64,000 nt of DNA from JBBQYD01 sp942493075. Lineage in GTDB: Bacteria > Verrucomicrobiota > Verrucomicrobiia > Limisphaerales > UBA8199. Made by a program: the position numbers and the translations under genes. This document shows positions 18,148-27,299 of the stretch, piece by piece. Numbering within the stretch: position 1 is the stretch's first letter; every line of letters starts with the position of its first letter. The notes below the pieces were generated by a model. It was not told the DNA's origin. It was given only the letters and a program-made list of their open reading frames with translations, and did no database searches. The stretch is taken from the NCBI GenBank assembly GCA_942493075.1, contig OW818681.1, positions 3,038,001 through 3,102,000 on the forward strand, given 5' to 3'.

Positions 18148-19458
18148 TCATAGACGCCAAGGTTCACGCAAGGCTTCAGCTCGCAAACGATTAGCTTCGA
18201 CGTCGCCAGGGAACTCGTTTTTGACCGGGTCATACACAAGTTTTCGGCCAAGATGGAGTGCGATGTTGGCCGCATGGCAGGCGATATGCGCCTGGCAGGC
18301 AGCATCCGCATCCGCTCGCGTTTTTCCTCGTGATCTTACGCAATCCAGGAAGTTGCGAACATGAAAGTTAGCCGGGTATCCCGAGACTTTGGCACGTTTC
18401 CCAGCCAGAAGGGCGGGGGAACTGGCCTCCATATCGCCATCATCGCCGGTTTCGACCCATCCGGTAGAGCCCTCAAACCGCACCGGGCATGAGCCTAATG
18501 GCAGCCATCCATCGTTGCGCAAGACCAGCTTAACGCCGTTGCCATAGCGGGCATGCAATTCCTTGCCAGTTGGTTCGTACTCGACTGGCGCGGTGTTGTC
18601 AGCGTTGTTGGCCCATTGGCAAAGATCGACGCAATGGGAGCCCCATTCGAGGCAGCCACCGCCGACCAGGCCGCCGCCTTTCTCAAAATTAAAACCATCG
18701 AGCAGCTTCTTGTTGAAGGGGCGCCAAGCGGCTGGCCCCAGATACAAATCCCAATCCACATCTTCTCTATCGGGCGGGGTTTCTGCTTCAGCCCACCCGC
18801 TGGTGGTGGTGCCCAAGCCCATAGGATGGGCGTGCATGGTATGAAGTTTGCCAAGCTGTCCACGTTGTGCCAGGTCCACCGCATACATGAAATTGGGGAG
18901 GCTGCGCCTTTGTGTGCCTGCCTGGAACACGCGGCCCGTGCGGCGGAACGTTTCCGCCAGCGCCAGGCTCTCCATGATGTTCTTCGTGCAAGGCTTTTCG
19001 CAGTAAACATCCTTGCCCGCATTTGCGGAAAGAATCGCCGCCAGTCCATGCCAATTTGGTCCAGTGGCGATGAGCACGGCATCGATGTCATCGCGTTCCA
19101 GCATGACACGGAGATCGCGGTACATCGCACAATCCTGGTTGCCATAGCGTTCATCGGCTTTCTTCTTCACCGCGAGACGCCGGCTTTGTTTCACATCGCA
19201 AATGGCTACAAACTGAACATCCTTTTCCTCCAGGAAACATCCCAGCACGTAACTGCCGCGGTTACCGATTCCGATCGCTCCCAGGCGAATGCGTTCGCTT
19301 GGTGGCGCGGTCCCATTCCGGCCCAGCACACTGGCAGGGACGATTGTGGGGGCCAGGAGCAGTGCTCCTGTCTTCAATGTGGATGCAAGAAAGCTGCGAC
19401 GAGTGACCGAATTCGCACCTGGCAAATTCGAAGAGAGAAAACGTGCTGACGGTTTCAT
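18148..19458 (-). CDS. Tat-exported Gfo/Idh/MocA-family oxidoreductase
   Basis: 436-aa NAD(P)-dependent oxidoreductase. The twin-arginine signal VTRRSFLASTLKTGALLLAP is followed by IRLGAIGIGNRGSYVLGCFL, the Rossmann dinucleotide motif. GKDVYCEKPCTKNIMESLAL holds the EKP motif that is the family hallmark, with the catalytic Lys. The C-terminal domain has LGPAAWRPFNKKLLDGFNFE and GGGCLEWGSHCVDLCQWA. Exported members of this type are abundant in Verrucomicrobiota; glycan or sugar substrates are presumed but rarely proven. An alternative start at 19494 adds 12 residues. It lies in a same-strand run with the ceramidase-like gene upstream and the HEAT gene downstream. Confidence 0.92.
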   Translation of the reverse strand: MKPSARFLSSNLPGANSVTRRSFLASTLKTGALLLAPTIVPASVLGRNGTAPPSERIRLGAIGIGNRGSYVLGCFLEEKDVQFVAICDVKQSRRLAVKKKADERYGNQDCAMYRDLRVMLERDDIDAVLIATGPNWHGLAAILSANAGKDVYCEKPCTKNIMESLALAETFRRTGRVFQAGTQRRSLPNFMYAVDLAQRGQLGKLHTMHAHPMGLGTTTSGWAEAETPPDREDVDWDLYLGPAAWRPFNKKLLDGFNFEKGGGLVGGGCLEWGSHCVDLCQWANNADNTAPVEYEPTGKELHARYGNGVKLVLRNDGWLPLGSCPVRFEGSTGWVETGDDGDMEASSPALLAGKRAKVSGYPANFHVRNFLDCVRSRGKTRADADAACQAHIACHAANIALHLGRKLVYDPVKNEFPGDVEANRLRAEALREPWRL

Positions 19459-19525
19459 TTGGTTATGGACGGAAAATAGCTGCGCCAAATTCATGACATG
19501 CTCGGAAGCGCTTGTCGATGAGTTT

Positions 19526-20845
19526 CTACCGAGCCCGGTTTTTCTCCAGCAGGCGGACAGCCGTATCCACAATCAACTGCCCGCAGGAGTCCTTGCCGAG
19601 ATTCCTACCCTCCACTTCATAACCTCCCAGTGCCTTTTCACCGGGCATTCCGACATACTGAGTTCCATAACCATTGCAGTAGCCCGCCACGATGGTATGT
19701 GGGAAAGGTGATCTCGCCTGGATTGCCATCGCGAGTCCGGTAAAGGGCTCTCCAGGCAACGCGACAATTGCCAGATCGCCCAGGGTTACAATCTGAACCT
19801 CCGGTTCGAGATATTCCCTGCCCATGTCGCGGCTGGGAACCTCCTCAAGAGGAAGCTTCACCGTTTGACGTGCGGTTTTCAGAACATTTGTTCCCGCCAT
19901 CTTGTAAGACACCTTGATTGCCTCCACTACTCGCGGTGCGAGCCTTGAGATCATGTTCGTGCGCGCCTCGAGTCCCCGGTGAGCAGGGACCATATCCCCG
20001 GCACAGCCCTGAAGGAACAGAGCCTCACTCCCGGTTTGTTTTTCCAGGGTTGCAGACAGCAGCCCGGGCCAGTCCCCAGATAGGCCGTTGTAACTGGGAT
20101 AAACTCCAACGGCATGGCACGGCATGTGGAATACCGTAGCTACAGGCCGGTCGTCAGCGCGTAACGAAATAATCGTCAGAGTAGGATCCACGGGGCCGAA
20201 GCGCAGCCCCTGTGGTAGCACGAATGGATTGGCAGGCGTCGACATGCTGAGGACTTTGCCGTCCGGTTTCCGCGGACGTCGGTTGAAAATAACATCTCCG
20301 GCGTAGGCGCGGCTTACGGAAAGGCTCACGGGCACACGCACCGCATCTGCTGCTTGAACCGCTTTGACCGTTTGCTCAAGCATCGACTCCTTCCACGCCG
20401 GATAGAGCGGATCAGTCAAAAAGGATTCCAGGACCTTTTGCTCGGCCTTGGTAAGCGGATCATCGATGACAGGGGACCATGGTGCTGAATGGTTATGCGT
20501 AGCGCTGATCAGGATTTTGCCAGCATCGATTCCTGTCCGCTTTTGGATACGGTTGCGTACCTCCCTGACCGCTCCTTCCATCGGGTAAAGCAACTCCCAG
20601 GACACGCAGACAACCCGGTTTGAACCTTGGCCAAGCACAATTGCCCGCGCGAAAATCGGTTCGAGTTTCTCGCCGTAAGGTTTGTGTGTGATCCAGTTGC
20701 TCAGCCGGAGATCCGGCGTGATTTCCTCCCGCGCCGCACCAGCCGTAAGGCCACCTGCCTCGGCGGCTATGGATTCTGAAGAACCGGCTGCCGCGCACGC
20801 GAAGAGAACCGCGCCGATGAATCGCCTCAAAGCCTTTGGTTTCAT
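19526..20845 (-). CDS. Secreted neutral/alkaline ceramidase-like hydrolase
   Basis: 439-aa protein resembling the N-terminal catalytic domain of neutral/alkaline non-lysosomal ceramidases. A signal peptide (LRRFIGAVLFACAAAGSS, then IAAEAG) precedes the domain; the core begins TAGAAREEITPDL. The zinc-site motif is ILISATHNHSAP; later come VFHMPCHAVGV and LFLQGCAGDMVPAHRG, the family's second metal and substrate segments. The C-terminal Ig-like domain of true ceramidases is absent, as in many bacterial single-domain homologues whose substrates are unknown. The ATG at 20845 is chosen; a frame opening ten codons upstream would precede the signal peptide with acidic residues. Confidence 0.85.
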   Translation of the reverse strand: MKPKALRRFIGAVLFACAAAGSSESIAAEAGGLTAGAAREEITPDLRLSNWITHKPYGEKLEPIFARAIVLGQGSNRVVCVSWELLYPMEGAVREVRNRIQKRTGIDAGKILISATHNHSAPWSPVIDDPLTKAEQKVLESFLTDPLYPAWKESMLEQTVKAVQAADAVRVPVSLSVSRAYAGDVIFNRRPRKPDGKVLSMSTPANPFVLPQGLRFGPVDPTLTIISLRADDRPVATVFHMPCHAVGVYPSYNGLSGDWPGLLSATLEKQTGSEALFLQGCAGDMVPAHRGLEARTNMISRLAPRVVEAIKVSYKMAGTNVLKTARQTVKLPLEEVPSRDMGREYLEPEVQIVTLGDLAIVALPGEPFTGLAMAIQARSPFPHTIVAGYCNGYGTQYVGMPGEKALGGYEVEGRNLGKDSCGQLIVDTAVRLLEKNRAR

Positions 20846-20957
20846 CTCCTCATCATGACCGCTGCCAGGCGTCAAGCCAACTCCGATCGAACGTTTTTCT
20901 GTAACCTTTCTTCAAACGCTGGATCAATACCTCCTGGATAGGCTACTTGTAACTTGT

Positions 20958-21230
20958 ATGAAATGCACTGAGCTGCTGGCACTGCTGAACGATTACGTGG
21001 ATGGCACGGTTGACCCGGCTATTTGCGACGAATTCGAGCGGCATATGGCGGACTGCAACCCGTGCCAGGTGGTGGTGGACAATATAAGAAATACGATTAC
21101 TCTCTATAAGGGGACTCAGGTAGTGGAACTGCCCATTCGATTCAAAGCCCGGCTGCATTCAGCCGTAAGAGATAAGTGGGCCGAAAGACAAACCACCAAC
21201 TCGTCCCCAACAGATTCAAAGAAGCAATGA
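20958..21230 (+). CDS. zf-HC2 anti-sigma-factor-like protein
   Basis: 90-aa cytoplasmic protein with the zinc-binding anti-sigma (ZAS/zf-HC2) signature: His29-x3-Cys33-x2-Cys36 in FERHMADCNPC, plus Cys3 near the N-terminus. ZAS domains normally hold an ECF sigma factor and release it under oxidative or other stress. No sigma gene is adjacent and there is no membrane segment. The gene overlaps the thioredoxin lipoprotein by 4 bp (ATGA), which would suit a thiol-redox sensor, but that link is inference. Confidence 0.8.
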   Translation: MKCTELLALLNDYVDGTVDPAICDEFERHMADCNPCQVVVDNIRNTITLYKGTQVVELPIRFKARLHSAVRDKWAERQTTNSSPTDSKKQ

Positions 21231-21709
21231 ACGCGAATAATAGAGGGAACGTTGGAAAATGGGCCAAGCTTGGTGTGGCCATGCTGGGCTTAGGTCTATC
21301 GGCAGTTGTCCTTGGAGCTTGCAGCCCGAAAGATCAGACCAGCCCGGATTCTCAGGGTGGATCAGATCAGGCTGAGGCGGGCAAGGTTCAGATCATCGGC
21401 GAGAACTCTTTCGATGCCGAAGTTCTCCAGGCCAAGACCCCTGTGGTGGTCGATTTCTATGCAGACTGGTGTGGACCTTGCAAGGTGCTCAGCCCCATTG
21501 TTGAAGACCTCGCCGGGCAGCAGGGCGAAAGGGTCAAATTTGTGAAGGTGAACGTGGATAACGCCAAGGACCTATCTAAGAAGTACGAGATCGAGGGCAT
21601 TCCGACCCTACTGTTCTTCCGCGATGGGAAATTGAGCGACCGTGTCGTAGGCCTGGTATCCAAGAAAGACTTGGAGAAGCGCCTGGAATCGCTCACTACC
21701 GGTCTGTAG
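21227..21709 (+). CDS. Thioredoxin-like lipoprotein
   Basis: 160-aa thioredoxin fold with the active site WCGPC at residues 81-85 inside VVDFYADWCGPCKVLSPIV, and the conserved cis-Pro in EIEGIPTLLFFRDG. The N-terminus differs from cytoplasmic thioredoxin: a membrane segment ending LSAVVLGAC is a lipobox, so it is probably lipid-anchored and faces the periplasm. The start at 21227 is set by the 4-bp ATGA overlap with the zf-HC2 gene; the frame itself is open further upstream. Role: disulfide reduction in the envelope (family knowledge); its reductant partner is not in the window. Confidence 0.92.
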   Translation: MNANNRGNVGKWAKLGVAMLGLGLSAVVLGACSPKDQTSPDSQGGSDQAEAGKVQIIGENSFDAEVLQAKTPVVVDFYADWCGPCKVLSPIVEDLAGQQGERVKFVKVNVDNAKDLSKKYEIEGIPTLLFFRDGKLSDRVVGLVSKKDLEKRLESLTTGL

Positions 21710-21726
21710 AAAACGGGTGCCCTGGC

Positions 21727-22656
21727 CTATATCTCCAAACCCGCCGAGAGAAAGAAGTGGTCGCTGGGATAGCGGCCATTTCGCTGGTCGCGAATAATAC
21801 GCCAGTCTTTAGTTGTTACCTTTCCCAGGGTGAGAATGAAATCGATAGGACCTTTTTTGCGGCCCGCCTCGGTTTTTGCGACGTAATTCGTGCCCTGAAA
21901 GCTATGGACGGTGAGCGCTGTTTCAGGTTTGCCAAGGAGTGATTCCTGCGTATTCACCCACCCGGCTTCTTTGGCCAGCTTTAGGACAGGATTGGCCACA
22001 CCCGCATTGAAATCTCCGGCCAAGATCTGAGGGAAATCCTTTGGGTATAACGCCGCCTCGGCCAGGACCATGTTAAACTGCTGTTCCCGGGCGGCTTGGC
22101 TTTCATGGTCCAAATGCAGGCTTAACACCCGGAAGGAACGTTTGGTGGCGCGCTCGCGCAGGCGCACCCAATTGACATGCCGCGCTCGGGCAGATCCCCA
22201 GGATAGGCTGCCCGGCAGGTGTGGGGTCTCCGATAACCAGAAGCCACCACCCGTTATGAGATCGTAACGCTCGCGGGAATAGAAGATCGGATTCTTGGCA
22301 ATGCCTTGATAGCCCTCCGATCGCGCATCCATTTCCGGTCCTGCGAAGCCGAAACCGCCAAATTTTGGAAAAGCCTTGTCCAAATCTTCCATCTGAATCC
22401 CGATTACTTCCTGGAGACAGAAAATGTCTGGCTTTTGGGCCTTGATCACCTCGATGCAGACGTCACGCCGCGTGCTCCAGCCGTTGCCCGAGGCTTCGTC
22501 TTCGGGAAGTGCCACTCGAATATTACAGGAAAGCACCCGGTGTGTTTGGAGCGCTTCAGAAGGCTGGTTTTGACCGAACCCGAGGTGGCTCAGCGACGGA
22601 AGTGCTACTGCCAGAGCCATCTGCCGAAGGAAAGCGCGACGTTTAAATGGTTGCAC
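21727..22656 (-). CDS. Exported endonuclease/exonuclease/phosphatase (EEP) family protein
   Basis: 309 aa with a Tat-like leader (PFKRRAFLRQMALAVALPSL). The metal-dependent EEP fold shows VLSCNIRVALPEDE (the N-terminal Asn), DIFCLQEVIG (catalytic Glu), RVLSLHLDHE, ILAGDFNAGVANPV (the GDFN motif) and RYPSDHFFLSAGLE (the terminal SDH motif). These support a Mg2+-dependent phosphodiesterase; DNA, inositol phosphate or sphingomyelin-type lipids are all possible substrates. A secreted ceramidase-like gene a few kb away is suggestive of lipid turnover but not proof. Confidence 0.88.
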   Translation of the reverse strand: MQPFKRRAFLRQMALAVALPSLSHLGFGQNQPSEALQTHRVLSCNIRVALPEDEASGNGWSTRRDVCIEVIKAQKPDIFCLQEVIGIQMEDLDKAFPKFGGFGFAGPEMDARSEGYQGIAKNPIFYSRERYDLITGGGFWLSETPHLPGSLSWGSARARHVNWVRLRERATKRSFRVLSLHLDHESQAAREQQFNMVLAEAALYPKDFPQILAGDFNAGVANPVLKLAKEAGWVNTQESLLGKPETALTVHSFQGTNYVAKTEAGRKKGPIDFILTLGKVTTKDWRIIRDQRNGRYPSDHFFLSAGLEI

Positions 22657-22998
22657 GGCTCTGGCTTACCCGGAAAAACGAAGCAAGTAAACAGCTTTGA
22701 TCTGTAAAGACGGGAGGCACGCGGAGTTGTGGCGTGACCTCGGCCCAGTAGTCCGCCTGACTTCACGCGGCGCGTCTATGTGGTAGCCTCAGGTTTCTCC
22801 AGGTGCCAATTTTCCGCTGGAAATCATTGATTTGCAGAAGTCTAAACAGACTCCCATACGGGGCCCCCGGAGCAAAAAGCAAACTTTTTCGAGTAGTAAA
22901 CCCCTGAGAACGTTCAAAAATCTTTACAATTATTATTGACCGGGCAGGGGTAAATATGTGGAGAATGGTAGAACCCCTATAGCTGGGGTGGTTTTCAG
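22657..22998 (+). other. Divergent intergenic region before the SNF2 helicase gene
   Basis: 342 bp between the EEP gene (minus) and the SNF2 gene (plus). No ORF of note. It holds a GC-rich block (22730-22790) with imperfect CGTGACCTC/CTGACTTCACGCGG palindromes, similar in flavour to the palindrome upstream of comM, and an AT-rich stretch near 22920-22960 where a promoter is plausible. Confidence 0.4.
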
Positions 22999-25900
22999 AT
23001 GGCAAAAGCTTTGTTACGAAATGGCAACGGTCCCCGGGGTGGTCAGGCGTCCAAGTATGATGCGCATCACACAGTGCTCTCCAAGACTTATGGGGCATTG
23101 GCGGATTTGCGCCGTGAACTGGCAGACACACAGAGTGCCGTAAGCGAGCGGGAAGAGCTGCTCAAGACGTTCGCCGTTTGCATCGACTCCCAGCGTGCCT
23201 GGCTCCTGCTGGAGGATTATTTCGAGAAGCTATCCCTGTCTCGAAAGGACTTTCCTGCCACAGAATGGTGGCCAAGAATGCTGAACGCCCAGGGACGGTC
23301 TCGTCTCGAAGAAGTGGCCTTCCTCTTTCTCCGCGCTAAACGCTCTCTCCCGACCGAACTCGCCGACTACGCGAATCTGGACCGCTTTGCCGAGGTCGAA
23401 CAAGCCGCCAAGGAACAACAGATCGTACGCCATTTAGAGAACTGGCTTTTTCCGCCACGCCTGACCCATTTGGAGGCACCCCGGGCATCTCTCAGGGTTC
23501 TATGCCATCCGGAACCGGATCTCGACCGGTTGGGCCGGTATCGTATGGCTATTCAGTTCCAGGTCTCCCGCCCGCGGACTGGGGAAAAGCTCAAAAACCT
23601 GCCGGACATCCTGGATCTCATTACGCGGGCTGCGCATGAACAGGAACAGTTCCCACCATCCGACTGGGACTTCATCCAATGGATAGGGAGCATCTACGGC
23701 AGTTCTGAGGAGACCGCTGGCATGATGCTGCTGAGCGATGAGGAGTTCTTGAATTGGCTGGCACGCTGGGGCCACACATCCCGCCTTGAACTGGTCACGG
23801 AGCAAGGCGCCAAGCCCCTGGTGTTCGGTGGACAAATCGCAGAATTGCGCCCGCATCTGGAGCGAATGGATGGCGACCTGTGCTTCACACATCAATGTGT
23901 GCTGCCGGGGGGGCAGACCATGAACCTTGACCAGGTTTGTTTTCTGACTCATCGCCCTCCGTTCCTGCTCGCTGCAAACGAGATCTTCCTGGTTCGCAAT
24001 GCTCCACCTGAGGATTTAATCGGACACTGGGCCTCGCAAACGGTTGTCCCCGTTCAAAAGCTAAGCCATCGGCTCCTCATGCATCTGCGCAGGAGCCAGT
24101 CGGGTCAGGGTGTGGACTGGGAACAGCTTTGCGTTACGCATCCCGCAGCGCCCCAGTTCATTTTTGAGTTGCTGGAAGACACGGTGCGTCTTCGGCTACT
24201 GGCGCGGAGCGGTCGCGATCAAAGCATTTGGCTCTGGAATGGCCACGAATGGATTCAGCAAGACCATAAAGGGCCATCCACTGATAAGCCGCAAATTTTA
24301 GACGATCCGCGTCTTGATCCCGCCACGCATTGGCTGCGAAAGCTCGACTGGTTTACCCCCGAACCCGGCTTGTGGGTGGGTGATGCGACCGAGTACTTCC
24401 TGAGCACGCTGGCCGAAGCCTGGGCAGAGCGTCCCGAGGAGGCCGAATACCTGGGTAACCCGGCATTCCAACGTCTGTTCCTCGCTCCTCGCCAAATGCG
24501 CCCACGCCTGGTTGTAAAAGGTACCGGCATCGATTGGTTGTCTGTCTCCGCTGAATGGGAGCAGGAAGGAATGAAGCTGAGCGCGGCCGATCTGCAACGT
24601 TTACAGACGGCTACGGGTAGATTCGTGAAGCTGCCGGATTCCGGGTGGGTCGAATTGGATGCCCGCGCGGTCCAGTCCGCCCACGAAGCGATGGCTGATC
24701 TTGGCGTCGAAGGCCTGGTCCCTGTTGCACAAAAAATCGGCATGGAGCAGGTAGCCCACCTGGATGAGGAAGGCCTCAAACGGTTCGTGGACTCACCTCA
24801 CGCCAAGGCGTTGCGCCAACGGCTTAAAGATTTCCGGGGCGTGCCTTCCACCGAACTGCCGGCCTCGGTTCAGGCCGAGCTCCGGCCTTATCAAAAAGAG
24901 GGCTTCGATTTTCTCTGTCACCTGGCTCAAGTCCACTTGGGCGGCATTTTGGCCGACGACATGGGGCTGGGTAAAACACTGCAAACATTGACGTGGCTGG
25001 CCTGGCTTAAGGATTGGAATCCCAAAGATCCGAAGCCTTCCCTGGTGATCTGTCCCGCATCGGTGCTGCACAATTGGCGTAGAGAGGCCAATCGGTTCAC
25101 ACCTCATCTCAAGGTGCTGGTGCTTGAAAGCGGCGCCGCGCGACATAACCTTCGAAAACAAATTCCGCAGCACGATATCATTGTCACGAATTACGCGCTC
25201 TTGCGGCGAGATTTGGAAGAGTTCCAGAAGTTCCCGTTCCGAACGGTCATTCTCGACGAGGCCCAGTTCATTAAGAATCCCGGTGCTCAGGTGACGCAAT
25301 CGGTGAAGCAGTTGAAATCCGAACACCGTCTGGCCTTAACGGGAACGCCTTTGGAAAACAGGCTGCTCGATTTGTGGAGCATCGTGGATTTCGTCCAGCC
25401 CGGTTACCTGGGAACCCAGGAACAATTTCTGGAGGTTTACGAGCCACACGGTGAAAACGCCGAGTCGGCGCAGCGCATCGCGCGCCGCCGTCTTGCAGCC
25501 AAGCTGCGTCCTTTGCTCTTGCGCCGGCTGAAGCGTCATGTGGCCAAGGACCTGCCTGACCGTATCGAGCAACGTCGGGATTGCCAACTCGGCGATGAAC
25601 AACGGAAACTGTATCTGGCGGAGCTGCGGCGCAGCCGGGAACAGGTGATGAAGACCGTAGAGGAGAAGGGGCTTAACAAGAGCAAAATGCACGTGTTGGC
25701 CGCGCTCACACGTCTGCGCCAGATTTGCTGTCATCCACGCCTCGTCGGAAACGACTCCATTTCCGGCAAGACCGAGACGCTGTTCGAACTGCTCGATTTG
25801 TTGGTCGCTGAGGGGCAAAAGGTCCTCGTATTCAGCCAATTTGTCCAGATGCTGCACCTTCTGGAACAGGAATGCCACCAGCATCAGATCAGCACGCACA

Positions 25901-26271
25901 TTCTCACCGGTCAAACCAAGGACCGCCAGGAGGTCGTGGCCGCGTTCCAGAACGATCCGAACCCGGCTGTGTTCCTATTAAGCCTGCGAGCGGCTGGTAC
26001 TGGCTTGAACCTCACGAATGCGAGTTACGTCGTGCTGTACGATCCGTGGTGGAACCCCGCTGTGGAGGCGCAGGCTATCGACCGTTCGCACCGTATTGGC
26101 CAAACCCAAACGGTGAACGCTTATCGGCTTATTTCTCCGGGAACAGTCGAAGAGAAAATCTGGGAGCTGCAACAGAGCAAAGCCCAAACCATCGCAGATG
26201 TTTTGGGTGAAGAAGGCTTCGCTCGCAGCCTGTCCAAGGCAGATCTGGAATACCTCTTCTCAGAGGATTAA
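22999..26271 (+). CDS. SNF2-family DNA helicase/translocase
   Basis: 1090 aa. The C-terminal half is a complete SWI2/SNF2 motor: motif I DDMGLGKT (653-660), LVICPASVLHNWRREANRF (Ia), ILDEAQFIKN with DEAQ at 753-756 (II), LALTGTPLENRLLDLWSI (III), VLVFSQFVQMLHLLEQE (IV), LLSLRAAGTGLNLTNASYV (V) and QAIDRSHRIGQTQ from about 1025 (VI). The first 600 residues are acidic and Leu-rich with no recognised catalytic motif and no visible SWIM zinc finger; bacterial SNF2 proteins often carry such a region. Likely a stand-alone ATP-driven dsDNA translocase; no restriction or BREX/DISARM genes are adjacent. Confidence 0.93.
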   Translation: MAKALLRNGNGPRGGQASKYDAHHTVLSKTYGALADLRRELADTQSAVSEREELLKTFAVCIDSQRAWLLLEDYFEKLSLSRKDFPATEWWPRMLNAQGRSRLEEVAFLFLRAKRSLPTELADYANLDRFAEVEQAAKEQQIVRHLENWLFPPRLTHLEAPRASLRVLCHPEPDLDRLGRYRMAIQFQVSRPRTGEKLKNLPDILDLITRAAHEQEQFPPSDWDFIQWIGSIYGSSEETAGMMLLSDEEFLNWLARWGHTSRLELVTEQGAKPLVFGGQIAELRPHLERMDGDLCFTHQCVLPGGQTMNLDQVCFLTHRPPFLLAANEIFLVRNAPPEDLIGHWASQTVVPVQKLSHRLLMHLRRSQSGQGVDWEQLCVTHPAAPQFIFELLEDTVRLRLLARSGRDQSIWLWNGHEWIQQDHKGPSTDKPQILDDPRLDPATHWLRKLDWFTPEPGLWVGDATEYFLSTLAEAWAERPEEAEYLGNPAFQRLFLAPRQMRPRLVVKGTGIDWLSVSAEWEQEGMKLSAADLQRLQTATGRFVKLPDSGWVELDARAVQSAHEAMADLGVEGLVPVAQKIGMEQVAHLDEEGLKRFVDSPHAKALRQRLKDFRGVPSTELPASVQAELRPYQKEGFDFLCHLAQVHLGGILADDMGLGKTLQTLTWLAWLKDWNPKDPKPSLVICPASVLHNWRREANRFTPHLKVLVLESGAARHNLRKQIPQHDIIVTNYALLRRDLEEFQKFPFRTVILDEAQFIKNPGAQVTQSVKQLKSEHRLALTGTPLENRLLDLWSIVDFVQPGYLGTQEQFLEVYEPHGENAESAQRIARRRLAAKLRPLLLRRLKRHVAKDLPDRIEQRRDCQLGDEQRKLYLAELRRSREQVMKTVEEKGLNKSKMHVLAALTRLRQICCHPRLVGNDSISGKTETLFELLDLLVAEGQKVLVFSQFVQMLHLLEQECHQHQISTHILTGQTKDRQEVVAAFQNDPNPAVFLLSLRAAGTGLNLTNASYVVLYDPWWNPAVEAQAIDRSHRIGQTQTVNAYRLISPGTVEEKIWELQQSKAQTIADVLGEEGFARSLSKADLEYLFSED

Positions 26272-26281
26272 CCCCGCTGGG

Positions 26282-27259
26282 CTACATCACTCGGTCGGCC
26301 AAAGGCTCGCCGCGGACATAGCTCTGGAAATTCCGGAGGAAATGCCGGACAAGCGTCTTCGCTTCGTCCTGATGCCCACCCGCTGTATGCGGCGTGATGT
26401 GGCAGTTGGGCTGAAGCCTCAACGGATGATCCTTTGGAAGCGGTTCCGGATCTGTGACGTCCAGCCACGCCGATGCGATGCGTCCAGATTGCAGTTGCTT
26501 CAAGAGAGCTTCCTGATCGACCGTTGTGCCACGACCGATGTTGTAAAAGACGGAGCCTTGCTTCATTGCGCCGAGGCGTTTCTCGTTGAAAAAATGGCGC
26601 GTCTCGGTGCTGTCCGGCAGGATGTTAACGACGTGATCCGCTTCAAGTGCCATCACCCGCTCCGCCTTTTCCAAGGTTATTAATGGGATCTTTTCTTCTG
26701 CGCGGATGCTCCGGCGATAGCCCAGGATGCGCATCTGAAAAGGTTCAAGCATTTCGGCCAAGCGTCTGCCAATCGCCCCGTGGCCAACGATCAGAACAGT
26801 CTGTCCCCCTAGCGGAACACAGGCGCTTCGGAGTTTCTGCCAATCTGCGGTGCCATTTCCCGGGCTGGTCTGCAGCGCCTGCGGCAGGCACCGGGCGTTA
26901 GCGAGGATGAAACTCAGCGCATGCGTAGCGCACGCTTCGCTATAAACGCTGGCGCTGTTTGAAACCATGATGCCGCGCTGGCCCATGGCTGCGCGAAAAC
27001 GTGGGTTGTCATAGCGGGTGATCCCCGACGTGCTCACGTGAATCCATCTCAGTTGTGAAGCGGACTCTATCGCATCTGGGTCAGGTTGTCCGAATGCTAT
27101 GTCCGCTTTCTGAATCTCCGGGTCAGGCTCCGCCTGGTGCATCACGGATTGTGCGGGTTTGCGCGGAAACACCAGTTCGTGCGGGTGAGTGCCTTCACCC
27201 AACATCTCCAAAACATTCGGTGCGGCCTGAAAATCAACAAAGATGCGAAGTGGTTTCAT
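26282..27259 (-). CDS. D-isomer-specific 2-hydroxyacid dehydrogenase
   Basis: 325-aa NAD-dependent oxidoreductase (phosphoglycerate/glyoxylate reductase type). The Rossmann motif VLIVGHGAIGRRLAEM lies mid-protein, and the catalytic triad segments are visible: Arg in VFYNIGRGTTVDQEALL, Glu in DVTDPEPLPKDHPL and His in ITPHTAGG. Substrate specificity cannot be read from sequence. It converges on the SNF2 gene with 10 bp between stops. Confidence 0.9.
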   Translation of the reverse strand: MKPLRIFVDFQAAPNVLEMLGEGTHPHELVFPRKPAQSVMHQAEPDPEIQKADIAFGQPDPDAIESASQLRWIHVSTSGITRYDNPRFRAAMGQRGIMVSNSASVYSEACATHALSFILANARCLPQALQTSPGNGTADWQKLRSACVPLGGQTVLIVGHGAIGRRLAEMLEPFQMRILGYRRSIRAEEKIPLITLEKAERVMALEADHVVNILPDSTETRHFFNEKRLGAMKQGSVFYNIGRGTTVDQEALLKQLQSGRIASAWLDVTDPEPLPKDHPLRLQPNCHITPHTAGGHQDEAKTLVRHFLRNFQSYVRGEPLADRVM

Positions 27260-27299
27260 TGCAGAATCATTCCTGCCCGCTGAAAAACAGGGGCATCAC

